Assembly: GCA_964521255.1 (NCBI GenBank)
Contig: CAZFRM010000015.1
Location: forward strand, 81,132-145,131
From: ZC4RG29 sp964521255
GTDB lineage: Bacteria > Bacteroidota > Bacteroidia > Cytophagales > Cyclobacteriaceae
Length of the DNA: 64,000 nucleotides
Reading direction: 5' to 3'
The number at the start of each line of letters is the position of its first letter. Within the stretch, counting starts at the first letter, position 1. A model generated the notes under the pieces. It did not search any database and was not told the DNA's origin. It was given only the letters and a program-made list of their open reading frames with translations. Shown in pieces: positions 17,175 through 26,094 of this stretch. Position numbers and translations under genes: made by a program.

Positions 17175-17825
17175 ATGCCAATCATTAAAACTCAGGAAGA
17201 CACTGCCTCAAGAATAGCGGGCATGTTGCTACAAATCGAAGCCATCAAGCTCAGCGTTAGTAAACCTTTTATCTGGAGCTCTGGATGGAAGTCGCCTATT
17301 TATTGCGATAATCGGTTGTCGCTGTCTTATCCTGAAATAAGGGATGCCATCAAGAATGGATTGTTGAGCGCCATTCGTGAAAATTTTTTTACCGTTGAAT
17401 CGATAGCCGGCGTGGCTACAGCAGGTATTCCACAGGGTGTTTTGGTAGCTCAGGATCTCAATCTTCCTTTTCTTTACGTTCGACCAAAACCGAAGGACCA
17501 TGGCATGGAAAATCTCATAGAAGGCAAGATTGTTAAAAATCAAAAGGTGGTTCTTATTGAAGATCTTGTGTCAACGGGAGGAAGTTCACTTAAAGCAGCA
17601 CAGGCTTTGAGTGATGCCGGTTTTAAGGTTATTGGGATGGTGTCGGTATTCAACTATGGATTTGATATTGCCCGGAAAAATTTTTATGATGCCAATGTGT
17701 CACTTATCAGTCTTAGTGATTATAGCCATCTTCTTCGTGTGGCCGTAGAACAAAACTATGTGAGCGAAGACCAGCTCAATTCGTTAAAAGCATGGAGTGT
17801 AGACCCTGCGAATTGGAATAAATAA
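17175..17825 (+). CDS. pyrE: Orotate phosphoribosyltransferase
   Basis: PyrE converts orotate and PRPP to orotidine 5'-monophosphate in pyrimidine synthesis. The 216 residues match the family. Visible motifs are KPFIWSSGWKSPIYCDNR near the start, the flexible-loop RPKPKDHG and the PRPP-binding VVLIEDLVSTGGSS near residues 130-143. The stop codon overlaps the start of the next gene as TAATG. Upstream, TAACTTTC at about 17161 approximates a -7 box. Confidence 0.96.
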   Translation: MPIIKTQEDTASRIAGMLLQIEAIKLSVSKPFIWSSGWKSPIYCDNRLSLSYPEIRDAIKNGLLSAIRENFFTVESIAGVATAGIPQGVLVAQDLNLPFLYVRPKPKDHGMENLIEGKIVKNQKVVLIEDLVSTGGSSLKAAQALSDAGFKVIGMVSVFNYGFDIARKNFYDANVSLISLSDYSHLLRVAVEQNYVSEDQLNSLKAWSVDPANWNK

Positions 17826-19027
17826 TGCCAACGCCAAACACGAACACCTTTGCTCCTGAAAATCATGAATTGAATTCCTTCTCACTCAACGCCTGTAGCC
17901 CGGGAAGTAAAATCATTGTTGTTGGCGCCGGGGCCTTTGGCGGGTGGAGCGCATTATCACTGTTAAGAAAAAAATTTCAGGTCACTTTAATTGATGCCTG
18001 GGGAGCCGGTAATTCCAGGTCAAGTTCGGGTGATGAAACGCGTGTTATCCGATCAACTTATGGAGGTAATGAAACGTATTTTGATCTGAATGTGCGATCA
18101 CTTACACTGTGGAAGGAATTCGAAAAGCAATGTAAGAGGAAAATCTTCTTTAATTCAGGTGTAGTATGGTTGTGTCATGAAGAAAGTGCACCAATCGTTG
18201 ACGATTCCATACCTTTCACCCGAAAACATAAAATGGAGTATGAATATCTTTCCAAAGAAGATCTTCAAAAAAAATATCCTTCTGTTAATTCTGCCGGTTT
18301 ACATCACGCGTACTTTGATCCGTTCGGAGGATATTTAAAAGCAAGAGAGTCTTGTCAATTCGTTAAGGAGATATTTGTGAAAGAAGGTGGGACATATCTT
18401 TCTTCCTACATCAAACCCGGCACAATTCGTAACAAAAAGTTAAGCGAAGTCGAGCTAAGTGATGGTACAAAGTTGAGAGCAGATGCTTACCTCTTTGCAT
18501 GTGGTTCGTGGCTGAGTAAAATTTTTCCTGGGGTTTTAAAAAATATAATTACATGCAGCAAGCAGGAGGTGTATTACTTCGGCGTGCCGGAAGTGCACAC
18601 AAAACTATTTGAACAGTTACCGGTTTGGGTTGATGTTGATGGTAAAGATTTTTACTATGGCATTCCTTCCAACGAAGGAAGGGGTTTTAAAATTGGCGTT
18701 GACAAGAGAGGTGAACCGTTTGATCCCGGTAATGATGAACGAATACTGAACACAAAAGTACTTGCTGATGCAAAGGAATTTATTGCCCATCGTTTTCCTG
18801 ATCTTAAGAATGCAATCCTGCTGGAAAACAGAGTCTGTCCCTACGAAAATTCTCCGGATGGAAATTTTATTATCGACCACCACCCGGAAGCAAATAATGT
18901 GATTATTGTTGGCGGAGGTTCAGGTCATGGGTTCAAGCATGGCCCAGCCGTTGGAGAGCTTATTACCGAAGCATTAGCAAGTGATCGAAAAATACCTGGT
19001 CTGTTTTCGCTGAAAAGGTTTACATAA
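17825..19027 (+). CDS. Sarcosine oxidase-like FAD-dependent oxidoreductase
   Basis: The 400-residue flavoenzyme belongs to the monomeric sarcosine oxidase/N-methyltryptophan oxidase group. The Rossmann motif VVGAGAFGGWSALSLL is near residue 32. The segment RVCPYENSPDGNFIIDHHP near residue 338 has the cysteine that binds FAD covalently in monomeric sarcosine oxidase, and GGGSGHGFKHGPAVGEL follows near residue 360, also as in that family. It likely oxidises an N-methylated or secondary amino acid, producing hydrogen peroxide. Translation is probably coupled to pyrE by the TAATG overlap, although no metabolic link is evident. Confidence 0.85.
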   Translation: MPTPNTNTFAPENHELNSFSLNACSPGSKIIVVGAGAFGGWSALSLLRKKFQVTLIDAWGAGNSRSSSGDETRVIRSTYGGNETYFDLNVRSLTLWKEFEKQCKRKIFFNSGVVWLCHEESAPIVDDSIPFTRKHKMEYEYLSKEDLQKKYPSVNSAGLHHAYFDPFGGYLKARESCQFVKEIFVKEGGTYLSSYIKPGTIRNKKLSEVELSDGTKLRADAYLFACGSWLSKIFPGVLKNIITCSKQEVYYFGVPEVHTKLFEQLPVWVDVDGKDFYYGIPSNEGRGFKIGVDKRGEPFDPGNDERILNTKVLADAKEFIAHRFPDLKNAILLENRVCPYENSPDGNFIIDHHPEANNVIIVGGGSGHGFKHGPAVGELITEALASDRKIPGLFSLKRFT

Positions 19028-19167
19028 TGCGGACGAGAACATCGTATCATGTTGTCAAGCTTTAATGGCAATGGTGGGTTAAATTTTTCAACACTTCCTG
19101 GAGTAGTCTGGGTCATAAAAGGCGTCTGTGCAGTCTGGGACGTATCTACAGTCAGATATTCTGCAAA

Positions 19168-19455
19168 TTATAAGGTCAGCTTTTTAGGATCCTGATGACT
19201 ATTCCAAAATCGGATCAGGTGTATCTCTTTATTACTTACCTTAAAAAATAACGTGACCTGCTTTCGAATTACTGCTTTCCGGACTTCCGGATAGTCAGTT
19301 AATGGGTATAATTCCGGGTAATTTTTTATTAACTCAATAACTGCATCAACATCTTCAATAAACTCTATTGTTACCTGCTCCGACCATTCCTTCAGTAAGT
19401 AATCTATATTCTGATGATAGTCCGCTATAGCTTCATCCGACCAAATGATTTTCAC
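19168..19455 (-). CDS. RelE/ParE-family toxin
   Basis: This 95-residue basic protein begins KIIWSDEAIADYHQNIDYLLKEW, the typical start of RelE/ParE toxins, and ends IHLIRFWNSHQDPKKL, the typical C-terminal strand (R-x-x-H/D-x-x-D/P-KKL). ParE-type toxins target gyrase and RelE-type toxins cleave mRNA; the sequence alone leaves this open, but ParE-like looks better. It follows its antitoxin by 9 bases on the same strand. Confidence 0.9.
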   Translation of the reverse strand: MKIIWSDEAIADYHQNIDYLLKEWSEQVTIEFIEDVDAVIELIKNYPELYPLTDYPEVRKAVIRKQVTLFFKVSNKEIHLIRFWNSHQDPKKLTL

Positions 19456-19464
19456 AGTATCAGA

Positions 19465-19707
19465 TTACTTGAACAGGTGAGGGTACTTTTGTCGGGTAGC
19501 TTCAATAACTTCATCATGAGATTTAAAGCGACCTTCTTTTATAGAAGTCACGCCTGTATCTATGGCTTTCTTTTCTTCAGATGAAAGATTAACAGAGGCA
19601 GCTTCTTCATTCGATCTTTTTAGCATTCTAAATTGTCTGATGATGTTGCTGTCGTTGACTCTTGCCAGCCATTGTATAATATCCAGTTTTTCAGCTTGAA
19701 TATTCAT
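19465..19707 (-). CDS. Antitoxin of the RelE/ParE pair
   Basis: The 80-residue acidic protein precedes the toxin gene. Its C-terminal part (EEKKAIDTGVTSIKEGRFKSHDEVIEATRQKYP) has the typical shape of antitoxins paired with ParE-like toxins, and the N-terminal part likely binds DNA or dimerises. Antitoxin first, short spacing and same strand fit a type II module that represses itself. Confidence 0.85.
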   Translation of the reverse strand: MNIQAEKLDIIQWLARVNDSNIIRQFRMLKRSNEEAASVNLSSEEKKAIDTGVTSIKEGRFKSHDEVIEATRQKYPHLFK

Positions 19708-19835
19708 TCTTTCTAAAATTTAATCTCTCAAAGATAAACAATTTTATAGCCTTTTTTTTATTACTTCTCCCCAGCAAAAGTTCTTGCGTAATCGTAATGC
19801 AAGTCACAACTCCCTTATTTAAACGATAACCCCAC

Positions 19836-20417
19836 CTACCCCTTCTTCAGCCACGAAGAAGTGATCTCATTCAGGGCTCTTACCTTTTCATCAAAGTCAC
19901 CTTTCATTTTGTCGCGAATGGTCCGCATATTTTCCAACAAGGTATTGGTATCATTAGGAAGAGCCTCCTCAAGGTATTCGCGCATGCGTTTAGCAATGGT
20001 GGGGGATTTTCCATTGGTAGAAATTCCAATCTTTAAATTTCCTTTGGTTACCACGGAGCCGAGATAGAAATCACAAAGGTCGGGCGTATCAGCTACGTTG
20101 ATCAGTAAATTTTTTCCGCGCGTCATTTTCCTGATCCGGCTATGCAGTTTTTTATCATCTGTGGCGAGGATTACCAAGTCTTTGTTCCGGAGATCCGTAC
20201 TTCGGAAATTGCGATTGACCAGTTTTACACCGGGATGATCTTTGGCGAGCCGCTTCAAAGGTCCGTGTATTATTCCGGCAACTACTGTAACACGCGCCGC
20301 CGGACTGTTCTTCAGGATGGCAGAAAGTTTTTCAAGCCCAACATTTCCACCGCCAATAAGCAAGGTGTTGAGTTCTTCTAATTTGAGAAAAACCGGGAAA
20401 AGATTATTTCGATCCAT
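19836..20417 (-). CDS. Siroheme synthase: precorrin-2 dehydrogenase/ferrochelatase (Met8/CysG N-domain type)
   Basis: The 193-residue product is a stand-alone NAD-dependent precorrin-2 dehydrogenase, which may also insert iron to complete siroheme. It has the Rossmann motif LLIGGGNVGLEKLSAIL near residue 19, the conserved VILATDD strand, NVADTPDLCDFYLGSVV and KIGISTNGKSPTIAKRMRE. It is the last gene of the sulfite reductase-siroheme operon, three bases after the methyltransferase gene. Confidence 0.93.
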   Translation of the reverse strand: MDRNNLFPVFLKLEELNTLLIGGGNVGLEKLSAILKNSPAARVTVVAGIIHGPLKRLAKDHPGVKLVNRNFRSTDLRNKDLVILATDDKKLHSRIRKMTRGKNLLINVADTPDLCDFYLGSVVTKGNLKIGISTNGKSPTIAKRMREYLEEALPNDTNTLLENMRTIRDKMKGDFDEKVRALNEITSSWLKKG

Positions 20418-20420
20418 TTG

Positions 20421-21209
20421 CTATCGGGCTAGCGAAACCCCTTGTGAAAGTAGCAAATCTTTTACTTTACTTTCTGATGCATAGCGCACTACTTCACCAA
20501 TCACGATCACGGCAGGCGATCCTATCTCCTCTTTGGCTACATCCTGAACAATAGTTGATATTGTACCCACAACAAAACGTTGATTGGGCAATGTTCCATT
20601 TTGTATGACAGCAACGGGAACATTCTTTCTGCCTTGCTTCTGAAATATTTCTGCTATCTCATGGATCTTATTCAAACCCATCAATACTACAATGGTAGCT
20701 GTTGATTGTGCCGCAAGCTTAACGTCATCTGATATACTTCCGGTTTTTGTTGTGCCGGTAACTACCCAAAAACTTTCGCTGACCTCACGGCGGGTTAATG
20801 GAATATTCACGCTCGCCGGAACAGCAAATGCGCTGCTTATACCCGGAATTACGTTCACTTCAATTCCTTTCGTAATAGCATATTCAATTTCTTCCTGACC
20901 ACGGCCAAATACAAACGGATCACCACCTTTCAGTCGTACGACATGCCCGTACTGATAGGCAAAATCAACCATGAGGGTATTTATTTCTTCTTGTTTAAAG
21001 GAATGAGCCCCTGCCCGCTTTCCAACTGACCATGCCGGTATATCTTTAGGAATAAGTTCAAGAATTTCATTAGAGACTAAAGCATCGTACAATACGACAT
21101 CGGCTGTCTGTAAAGTTTTTAATGCCTTGAGGGTAATAAGTTCAGGGTCGCCAGGACCAGCACCTACGAGTGATATTTTAGGATTAATATTTTTCTCCGT
21201 GGAACTCAT
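20421..21209 (-). CDS. cobA: Uroporphyrinogen-III C-methyltransferase
   Basis: This enzyme methylates uroporphyrinogen III twice with S-adenosylmethionine to give precorrin-2. In 262 residues the family motifs are present: SLVGAGPGDPELITLKALKTL at the N-terminus, VVRLKGGDPFVFGRGQEE, VIPGISSAFAVPASVNIPLTRR and TIVVLMGLNK. It overlaps the end of the sulfite reductase gene by four bases and precedes the dehydrogenase by three, so the three genes supply the reductase and its siroheme. Confidence 0.95.
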   Translation of the reverse strand: MSSTEKNINPKISLVGAGPGDPELITLKALKTLQTADVVLYDALVSNEILELIPKDIPAWSVGKRAGAHSFKQEEINTLMVDFAYQYGHVVRLKGGDPFVFGRGQEEIEYAITKGIEVNVIPGISSAFAVPASVNIPLTRREVSESFWVVTGTTKTGSISDDVKLAAQSTATIVVLMGLNKIHEIAEIFQKQGRKNVPVAVIQNGTLPNQRFVVGTISTIVQDVAKEEIGSPAVIVIGEVVRYASESKVKDLLLSQGVSLAR

Positions 21210-23323
21210 TTCACCTCAACGGTTTCTTTTTTTGTTTTTCTGAATGCGTGCACACCTTCCAAAAAATTAAATGAATCTTTCAGGAATTGTGCTGCAAATA
21301 CTTCCGTTGGTTCTTCTTTACTAATGCGCAATACATATTCAATGAAGCTCTGATTGAAAGAGAATTCGCCCGTATCAACAAAATGTTTTTGGAAATCACG
21401 TAATACCTGAATCTGTGTACTGGGTCTTACTTCATTTGTCAACAGAATCGCTTTGGCCGTGTTGATGAAAGCACTGTAACTGTGATACAATGAATCAGCA
21501 TATTGTTTTTGCTCCAATGCTTCTTTGGCCCAGGCTAACTTCTCATCACTATCATACAATAATGTAGCCACGAGGTCAATGATTACACCCGCACATTCGC
21601 CTACTGCTGTATGTAAAATAAAATTATGATCTTCACCCCAATCAATATATTCGTCAGGGTTTACTTTAGTTACATCACCCAGTGGCTTGATCAGGCTATA
21701 AAAATATTTTTGACCTCCGATGCGCTGGTAGTACATATGAAAATATTCGCCTTCAGTACTATTTGCTTCATAATTATTTAAGATCAATCGCAATGCATCC
21801 AGGCCACGCTTGCTGGGTATTTTAATAACCTTATCAGCAATAATTCCATCGCCTTTACCAAGATTTGCTCCTCCCAGTAAAACCACAAGAGCAGGGATCA
21901 CATTGCCTTGCTTATCTTTTATAGAGCTGCCATGAAAACCGATACTTGCTAATCCGTGCTGACCGCAGGAGTTAGGGCAACCACTTATCTTGATCTTGAT
22001 ATCATTATTGTAGATCAAATCTTTATACTCTTCTTCAATTACCTTTTCCATAGCCACGGCAACGCCATAGCTACTGGATATACCAAGATTACACGAGTCT
22101 GTACCGGGACATGCTGTAACATCACCAACACTATCAAAGCCCGGCTCGGCAAGTGCGATCTTATCAAGCGCCGCAAAAAGATGTGGCAGCGCTCGTTCGC
22201 GGACAAACCTCAGCAAGTATCCCTGATTGACGGTTATGCGTAAATCATTGGATGCATACTTATCAACAATGTCAGCAAAAGTGCGGGAAAGATCAGACGA
22301 CAAATTACCCAGGGGAAGTTTTACATAAACGCCAAAGAATTCTTTCTGCTTCTGTTCGAAAACATTAGTCTTTCTCCACCTGTCAAATTTTTCTTCGTTG
22401 ATAGCAGGAGCAGGCGTACCATTCAGGTCTCTTGGTAAAATAGGTTCAGGCACAGCATTGCGATCAATTTTATACGATTGCACTTTCAGCGCTTTACGTT
22501 CTTCATTAACCAGTTCCATTATCTTTTCAAGACCCAGATCATCCAGCAAGAATTTGAAACGTGCTTTCATTCTGCGTGTCCGCTCGCCATAGCGATCAAA
22601 AACCCGAAGCAAACTTTCTGCAAAAGGTATGATCTGATCTTCGTGTAAAAATTCAAACGCTGTAACGGCCAGGTAAGGGTTTGCACCCAGGCCTCCACCA
22701 ATTACTGCTTTGAATCCACGTTCACCATCCTGGATGCGGGGAATAAATCCTATATCGTGTATGAAGGAGTAAGCTGTATCATCATCGCTTGAAGAAAAAG
22801 AGATTTTAAACTTACGGCCCATTTCCTGGCAAACAGGATTGCGTAAAAAATACCGGAATGTTTCATACGCATAAGGCGACACATCGAATAGCTCCTTCGG
22901 ATCGATACCCGCAGTAGCTGACGCAGTAACGTTACGAACTGTATTACCGCAAGCCTCGCGAAGTGTTATATCATCCTGTTGAAGCTTTGCCCAAAGCTCA
23001 GGTGTTCTGTCCAGGCTCACGTGATGTATCTGAATATCCTGTCTTGTAGTTGCGTGAAGATTATGACTCGCGTATTCATCTGAGATGTCAGCAATTCTTC
23101 TTAACTGCTTCGTTGTTACTTTTCCAAAGGGGAGTTTGATCCTCACCATTTGAACGCCGGGTTGGCGCTGACCGTAAACACCTCTTGCCAAACGCAGGCT
23201 GCGAAACTTTTCTTCATCAATCTTACCATCGCGAAATAGCCTGATCTTTTTCTCCAAATCAAGAATGTCTTTTTCAACAACAGGATTGTGAAGATTCTCT
23301 AATTCTGTTCGAAAACTTTGCAT
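21206..23323 (-). CDS. Siroheme nitrite/sulfite reductase with C-terminal HEPN-like domain
   Basis: The 705-residue product is a ferredoxin-type nitrite/sulfite reductase that carries siroheme and a [4Fe-4S] cluster. The cluster cysteines are in TACPGTDSCNLG (near residue 403) and SGCPNSCGQHGLASIGFHG (near residue 452); the two repeated ferrodoxin-like halves begin VRIKLPFGKVTTKQLRRIAD and YVKLPLGNLSSDLSRTFAD. About 115 residues at the C-terminus (from ALEQKQYADSLYHSYSAFINTAKAILL) form helices like a HEPN domain, an extension seen in Bacteroidota homologues. The siroheme genes follow in the same operon. Sulfite assimilation is more likely than nitrite use, as no nitrate genes are nearby, but this is inference. 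Confidence 0.9.
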   Translation of the reverse strand: MQSFRTELENLHNPVVEKDILDLEKKIRLFRDGKIDEEKFRSLRLARGVYGQRQPGVQMVRIKLPFGKVTTKQLRRIADISDEYASHNLHATTRQDIQIHHVSLDRTPELWAKLQQDDITLREACGNTVRNVTASATAGIDPKELFDVSPYAYETFRYFLRNPVCQEMGRKFKISFSSSDDDTAYSFIHDIGFIPRIQDGERGFKAVIGGGLGANPYLAVTAFEFLHEDQIIPFAESLLRVFDRYGERTRRMKARFKFLLDDLGLEKIMELVNEERKALKVQSYKIDRNAVPEPILPRDLNGTPAPAINEEKFDRWRKTNVFEQKQKEFFGVYVKLPLGNLSSDLSRTFADIVDKYASNDLRITVNQGYLLRFVRERALPHLFAALDKIALAEPGFDSVGDVTACPGTDSCNLGISSSYGVAVAMEKVIEEEYKDLIYNNDIKIKISGCPNSCGQHGLASIGFHGSSIKDKQGNVIPALVVLLGGANLGKGDGIIADKVIKIPSKRGLDALRLILNNYEANSTEGEYFHMYYQRIGGQKYFYSLIKPLGDVTKVNPDEYIDWGEDHNFILHTAVGECAGVIIDLVATLLYDSDEKLAWAKEALEQKQYADSLYHSYSAFINTAKAILLTNEVRPSTQIQVLRDFQKHFVDTGEFSFNQSFIEYVLRISKEEPTEVFAAQFLKDSFNFLEGVHAFRKTKKETVEVK

Positions 23324-23354
23324 GATATACCCTTTCTCTTTTGTCCTAAAAAAT

Positions 23355-23388
23355 GAGCCTTCCTAATTATTTAAACCAGGAAAGGCTC
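23355..23388 (-). promoter_or_regulatory. Leader hairpin upstream of the sulfite reductase operon
   Basis: On the minus strand GAGCCTTTCCT pairs with AGGAAGGCTC with a single bulge, 31 bases before the reductase start codon. No T-run follows, so it is more likely a leader structure than a terminator. No known riboswitch consensus was recognised. Confidence 0.45.
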
Positions 23389-23738
23389 AATCATTATTAA
23401 CCTAAGTGTTATTCCTCTAATATTTGATTCCTTCCTGCTCACACTACCAGTAATCTAAAAAACTATAGTTAGTCTACCGTAAAAGTAGAGTTATTTAATA
23501 ACCATTACAAGAGTTAAAAGATTTGCAGTGTAAAGATTTTTATCATCGTCCTAACATCTATTAGTTTGGAAGACAGATACGTTAAGCTGATAAAGTTTTG
23601 ATAACTAACGAATTAATGAAATGCTGTAATTGCCTTGCCTGAAAGTAAGCGTTTGCACTTTTTAAAAATGATAGTCTCCTTTCCATCATTGCTTTGTGAA
23701 CGAAGGTCAACAGCATCATTATCATTTAATATCATTGT

Positions 23739-23879
23739 TGTCCGACTAAAATGTAGCATTCGTTTCAATCCCTTGATTTTTCTTGATGTTTTTTTATCTG
23801 GCCTCTCTCCGAGGGAGAGAGAACTATGGAATCAAGAAAATCAAGGGATTATGTAGGTGTTCGTTTTTTTAGTCGGACA
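23739..23879. repeat. 141-bp triple-nested inverted repeat
   Basis: The region between the sulfite reductase and the lactonase (23324-24031) has no gene. It holds a nested palindrome: outer arms TGTCCGACTAAAA (23739-23751) and TTTTAGTCGGACA (23867-23879), middle arms AATCCCTTGATTTT (23767-23780) and the reverse at 23831-23850, and a central CTCTCTCC-GAGGGAGAGAG (23803-23821). It has no coding capacity and looks like a MITE or other palindromic repeat. A target duplication was not found. Confidence 0.65.
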
Positions 23880-24031
23880 TTTTAGATAAAAGTTCAAGAG
23901 AAGTAGGCATTAGCAAGTTTACAAGGAATACACAAGCCAAAAGAGTTTTGAAAAATCCATAAGTGGTTAACAGGTATGGATTAATTTATAGCATGTTTGC
24001 GACATCTGTCACTAATAGCATAACTTCATCT

Positions 24032-25162
24032 ATGAAAACAATCTTACTCCTGTTGGCTATGGCTTTTTTTTCCGGGCTGCAAGCACAAAATCAAAATGAG
24101 TACCATTTGCTAATTGGAACGTACTCCAATAAAGACAAAACCAACGGCATTTATGTTTATCGTTTCAATTCTCAAACCGGAGAGTTTAGTACGAACGTAC
24201 CCGTTACAAGTGCTGTAAACTCTTCTTACTTAGCCATCAGCGCCGATCGAAAAAATGTTTATGCTGTCAGTGAAGGCGGCAGTGGTAACGGAGGCGTCAA
24301 TGCATATTCGTTTGATCCGGTATCAGGAAAGCTGACTTTTATAAACAGTGTAAATTCTGAAGGAGATCATCCCTGTTATGTTTCAGTTGATGACAAAAAG
24401 AAATTTGTATTCGTAGGAAATTATTCTGGGGGAAATTTGCTTTCCGTTTCACTGAATACAGATGGCTCATTCGGTTCTAACATTCAAAACATTCATCATG
24501 AAGGAAGCAGTGTAAATAAAAGCAGGCAAGAAAAGCCGCATGTCCACTCCGTAGTTTTATCACCTGATAATCGCTACCTGCTTGTAGCCGATCTGGGAAC
24601 TGATAAAGTAAATCAGTACCGTGTGGATGTTACAAAACCTCAGGCATTAACTCCTGCTGCCCCGCCTTTTACCAGTACAAAACCCGGTGGTGGTCCAAGG
24701 CATTTAGCGTTTCATCCAAATGGAGAGTATGCTTACTTGATTCTTGAAATGGAAGGTGCTGTAGTAGCATTTGATTACAAAGACGGAAAGCTTTCTGAAA
24801 AGCAAACGATCACCATGCTGGCCACTGATTTTAAAGGAAATGTATCCGCTGCTGATATTCATGTTTCACCGGATGGCAAATTTCTTTACGCTTCTAATCG
24901 CGGTGACGCGAATGAAATTGTTATCTATGCCATTGATGGAAAGGGTAACCTGACTTTCACTGGCCGTCAATCCGTTCTTGGAAAAATCCCACGCAATTTT
25001 GCTATTGATCCTTCAGGAAATTTTCTTCTTGCCGCTAACCAGGACAGCAATGATATCGTCATCTTTAGAAGGGATTTAAAAACCGGATTGCTAACACCGA
25101 CAGGAAAGAAAATTGAAGTGGATAAACCAGTGTGTTTAAAGTTTGCAGTGATAGGCAATTAA
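24032..25162 (+). CDS. Lactonase family protein (6-phosphogluconolactonase-like), secreted
   Basis: Begun at the ATG at 24032, the 376-residue product has a signal peptide MKTILLLLAMAFFSGLQAQ and a seven-bladed beta-propeller of the YbhE/3-carboxymuconate cyclase group: YHLLIGTYSNKDKTNGIYVYRFN, EGDHPCYVSVD, KPHVHSVVLSPDNRYLLVADLG, GGPRHLAFHPNGEYAYLI. The upstream in-frame GTG at 23963 gives a non-signal extension and is rejected. Members act on sugar lactones; export to the periplasm makes the phosphogluconate pathway unlikely here, so a different lactone is the probable substrate. Confidence 0.88.
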   Translation: MKTILLLLAMAFFSGLQAQNQNEYHLLIGTYSNKDKTNGIYVYRFNSQTGEFSTNVPVTSAVNSSYLAISADRKNVYAVSEGGSGNGGVNAYSFDPVSGKLTFINSVNSEGDHPCYVSVDDKKKFVFVGNYSGGNLLSVSLNTDGSFGSNIQNIHHEGSSVNKSRQEKPHVHSVVLSPDNRYLLVADLGTDKVNQYRVDVTKPQALTPAAPPFTSTKPGGGPRHLAFHPNGEYAYLILEMEGAVVAFDYKDGKLSEKQTITMLATDFKGNVSAADIHVSPDGKFLYASNRGDANEIVIYAIDGKGNLTFTGRQSVLGKIPRNFAIDPSGNFLLAANQDSNDIVIFRRDLKTGLLTPTGKKIEVDKPVCLKFAVIGN

Positions 25163-25189
25163 GGGTCTGCCGAAAAAATCAATCCCACT

Positions 25190-25400
25190 CTTTTCCCGCA
25201 GAATTCGCTGCCTTGCCGAAACGGCTTCGTGCAGGCAGGCGGATGGAATGCACGCAGATTTGCGCTGAAGATTTATCGGCGACTTTTTCTGCGATATTTC
25301 AATCTCTGATCTGCTTATCCGCAATTTCGCAGGCGAGGGTCGCTCTGCGAGAGAAAAGCATTTCAGCGGCTATCAGTCGCATCCCTGCATCCCCTCTAGG
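25190..25400. repeat. Degenerate CCCGCAGA-type intergenic repeat
   Basis: This stretch after the lactonase gene carries TTTTCCCGCAGAATTCGC, GCAGGCAGGCGGATGG, CACGCAGATTTGCG and further diverged copies. The same words occur in the compact palindrome at 36357-36430, so both belong to one dispersed family. No gene is visible. The rest of the gap (25401-25546) is AT-rich and contains the hipB control region. Confidence 0.5.
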
Positions 25401-25446
25401 TAAAAGTATTTGGTCCCCTTAGAAACTGCCCATTTGGTCTAAAAAA

Positions 25447-25464
25447 TATATGCATTTACATATA
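25447..25464 (+). promoter_or_regulatory. Candidate HipB operator
   Basis: TATATGCATTTACATATA is an inverted repeat of TATATG about 80 bases before the hipB start. It is followed by several more TATAT/ATATA half-sites in a very AT-rich run to 25546. HipB-type HTH proteins usually repress their own operon through paired palindromes, so this is a plausible autoregulatory site. Confidence 0.4.
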
Positions 25465-25546
25465 TTATTGAATATATATTATATTTATATCTAAATACAT
25501 ATAATTTCAATCATATTATATAAAATTATATTCAAAAGCATATAAA

Positions 25547-25759
25547 ATGCAACGACTTGCCACATTCGTAAAAGAGAAACGAAAGAAAACTAAACTCACT
25601 CAAACCGAGTTTGCAGCGCGCGCAGGTGTAGCCCTTACCGTCATCCGGAAAATAGAACAAGGAGACATGCGTCTCAACCTTGAAAAAGTAAACCAGGTAT
25701 TGAAGATGTTTGGTCACGAGCTAGCCCCAGTAAGTCAGCGGGATCTAACCAATGAATAA
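25547..25759 (+). CDS. hipB: HipB-like HTH antitoxin
   Basis: The 70-residue product is an XRE-type helix-turn-helix protein (FVKEKRKKTKLTQTEFAARAGVALTVIRKIEQGD), with the recognition helix in RAGVALTVIRKIE. It is the first gene of a three-gene operon and ends two bases before hipS. By analogy it represses the operon and joins the toxin complex. Confidence 0.9.
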   Translation: MQRLATFVKEKRKKTKLTQTEFAARAGVALTVIRKIEQGDMRLNLEKVNQVLKMFGHELAPVSQRDLTNE

Positions 25760-25761
25760 CC

Positions 25762-26094
25762 ATGAGACGTGGAGAAATTTATTATGATGATACACTGGCT
25801 GGCATCCTGACGGAAACCGATGATGGTGAATATACATTCACCTATAACGATGATTACATTGCAAAATATCCGAGTCAGTTTTTAACCTTCTCAATGCCGG
25901 TAAACAAAACAGTTTATCGCGACAAAAGGCTATTTCCATTCTTCGACGGACTTATACCGGAAGGATGGTTATTAGACATCGCTGCGAAAAGCTGGAAGAT
26001 CAATCCCAATGACCGCATGGGATTGCTCCTGGCGTGTTGCCAGCATTGCATTGGAGCGGTGAGTGTAAAACCTATTACTGAAAAAGATGAATAG
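25762..26094 (+). CDS. hipS: HipS: separate HipA N-terminal subdomain
   Basis: The 110-residue protein corresponds to the N-terminal subdomain 1 of HipA: YYDDTLAGILTETDDGEYTFTYNDDYI and the hallmark FFDGLIPEGWLL near residues 58-69. In classic HipA this domain is fused to the kinase. In the HipBST systems the small HipS protein is separate and acts as the antitoxin. The gene overlaps the kinase gene by 8 bases and follows hipB by two. Confidence 0.88.
   Translation: MRRGEIYYDDTLAGILTETDDGEYTFTYNDDYIAKYPSQFLTFSMPVNKTVYRDKRLFPFFDGLIPEGWLLDIAAKSWKINPNDRMGLLLACCQHCIGAVSVKPITEKDE

Noticed and set aside
23324..23740. SAM or cobalamin riboswitch before the sulfite reductase
   Set aside because: Only one simple hairpin is present; no known riboswitch core motif was recognised.
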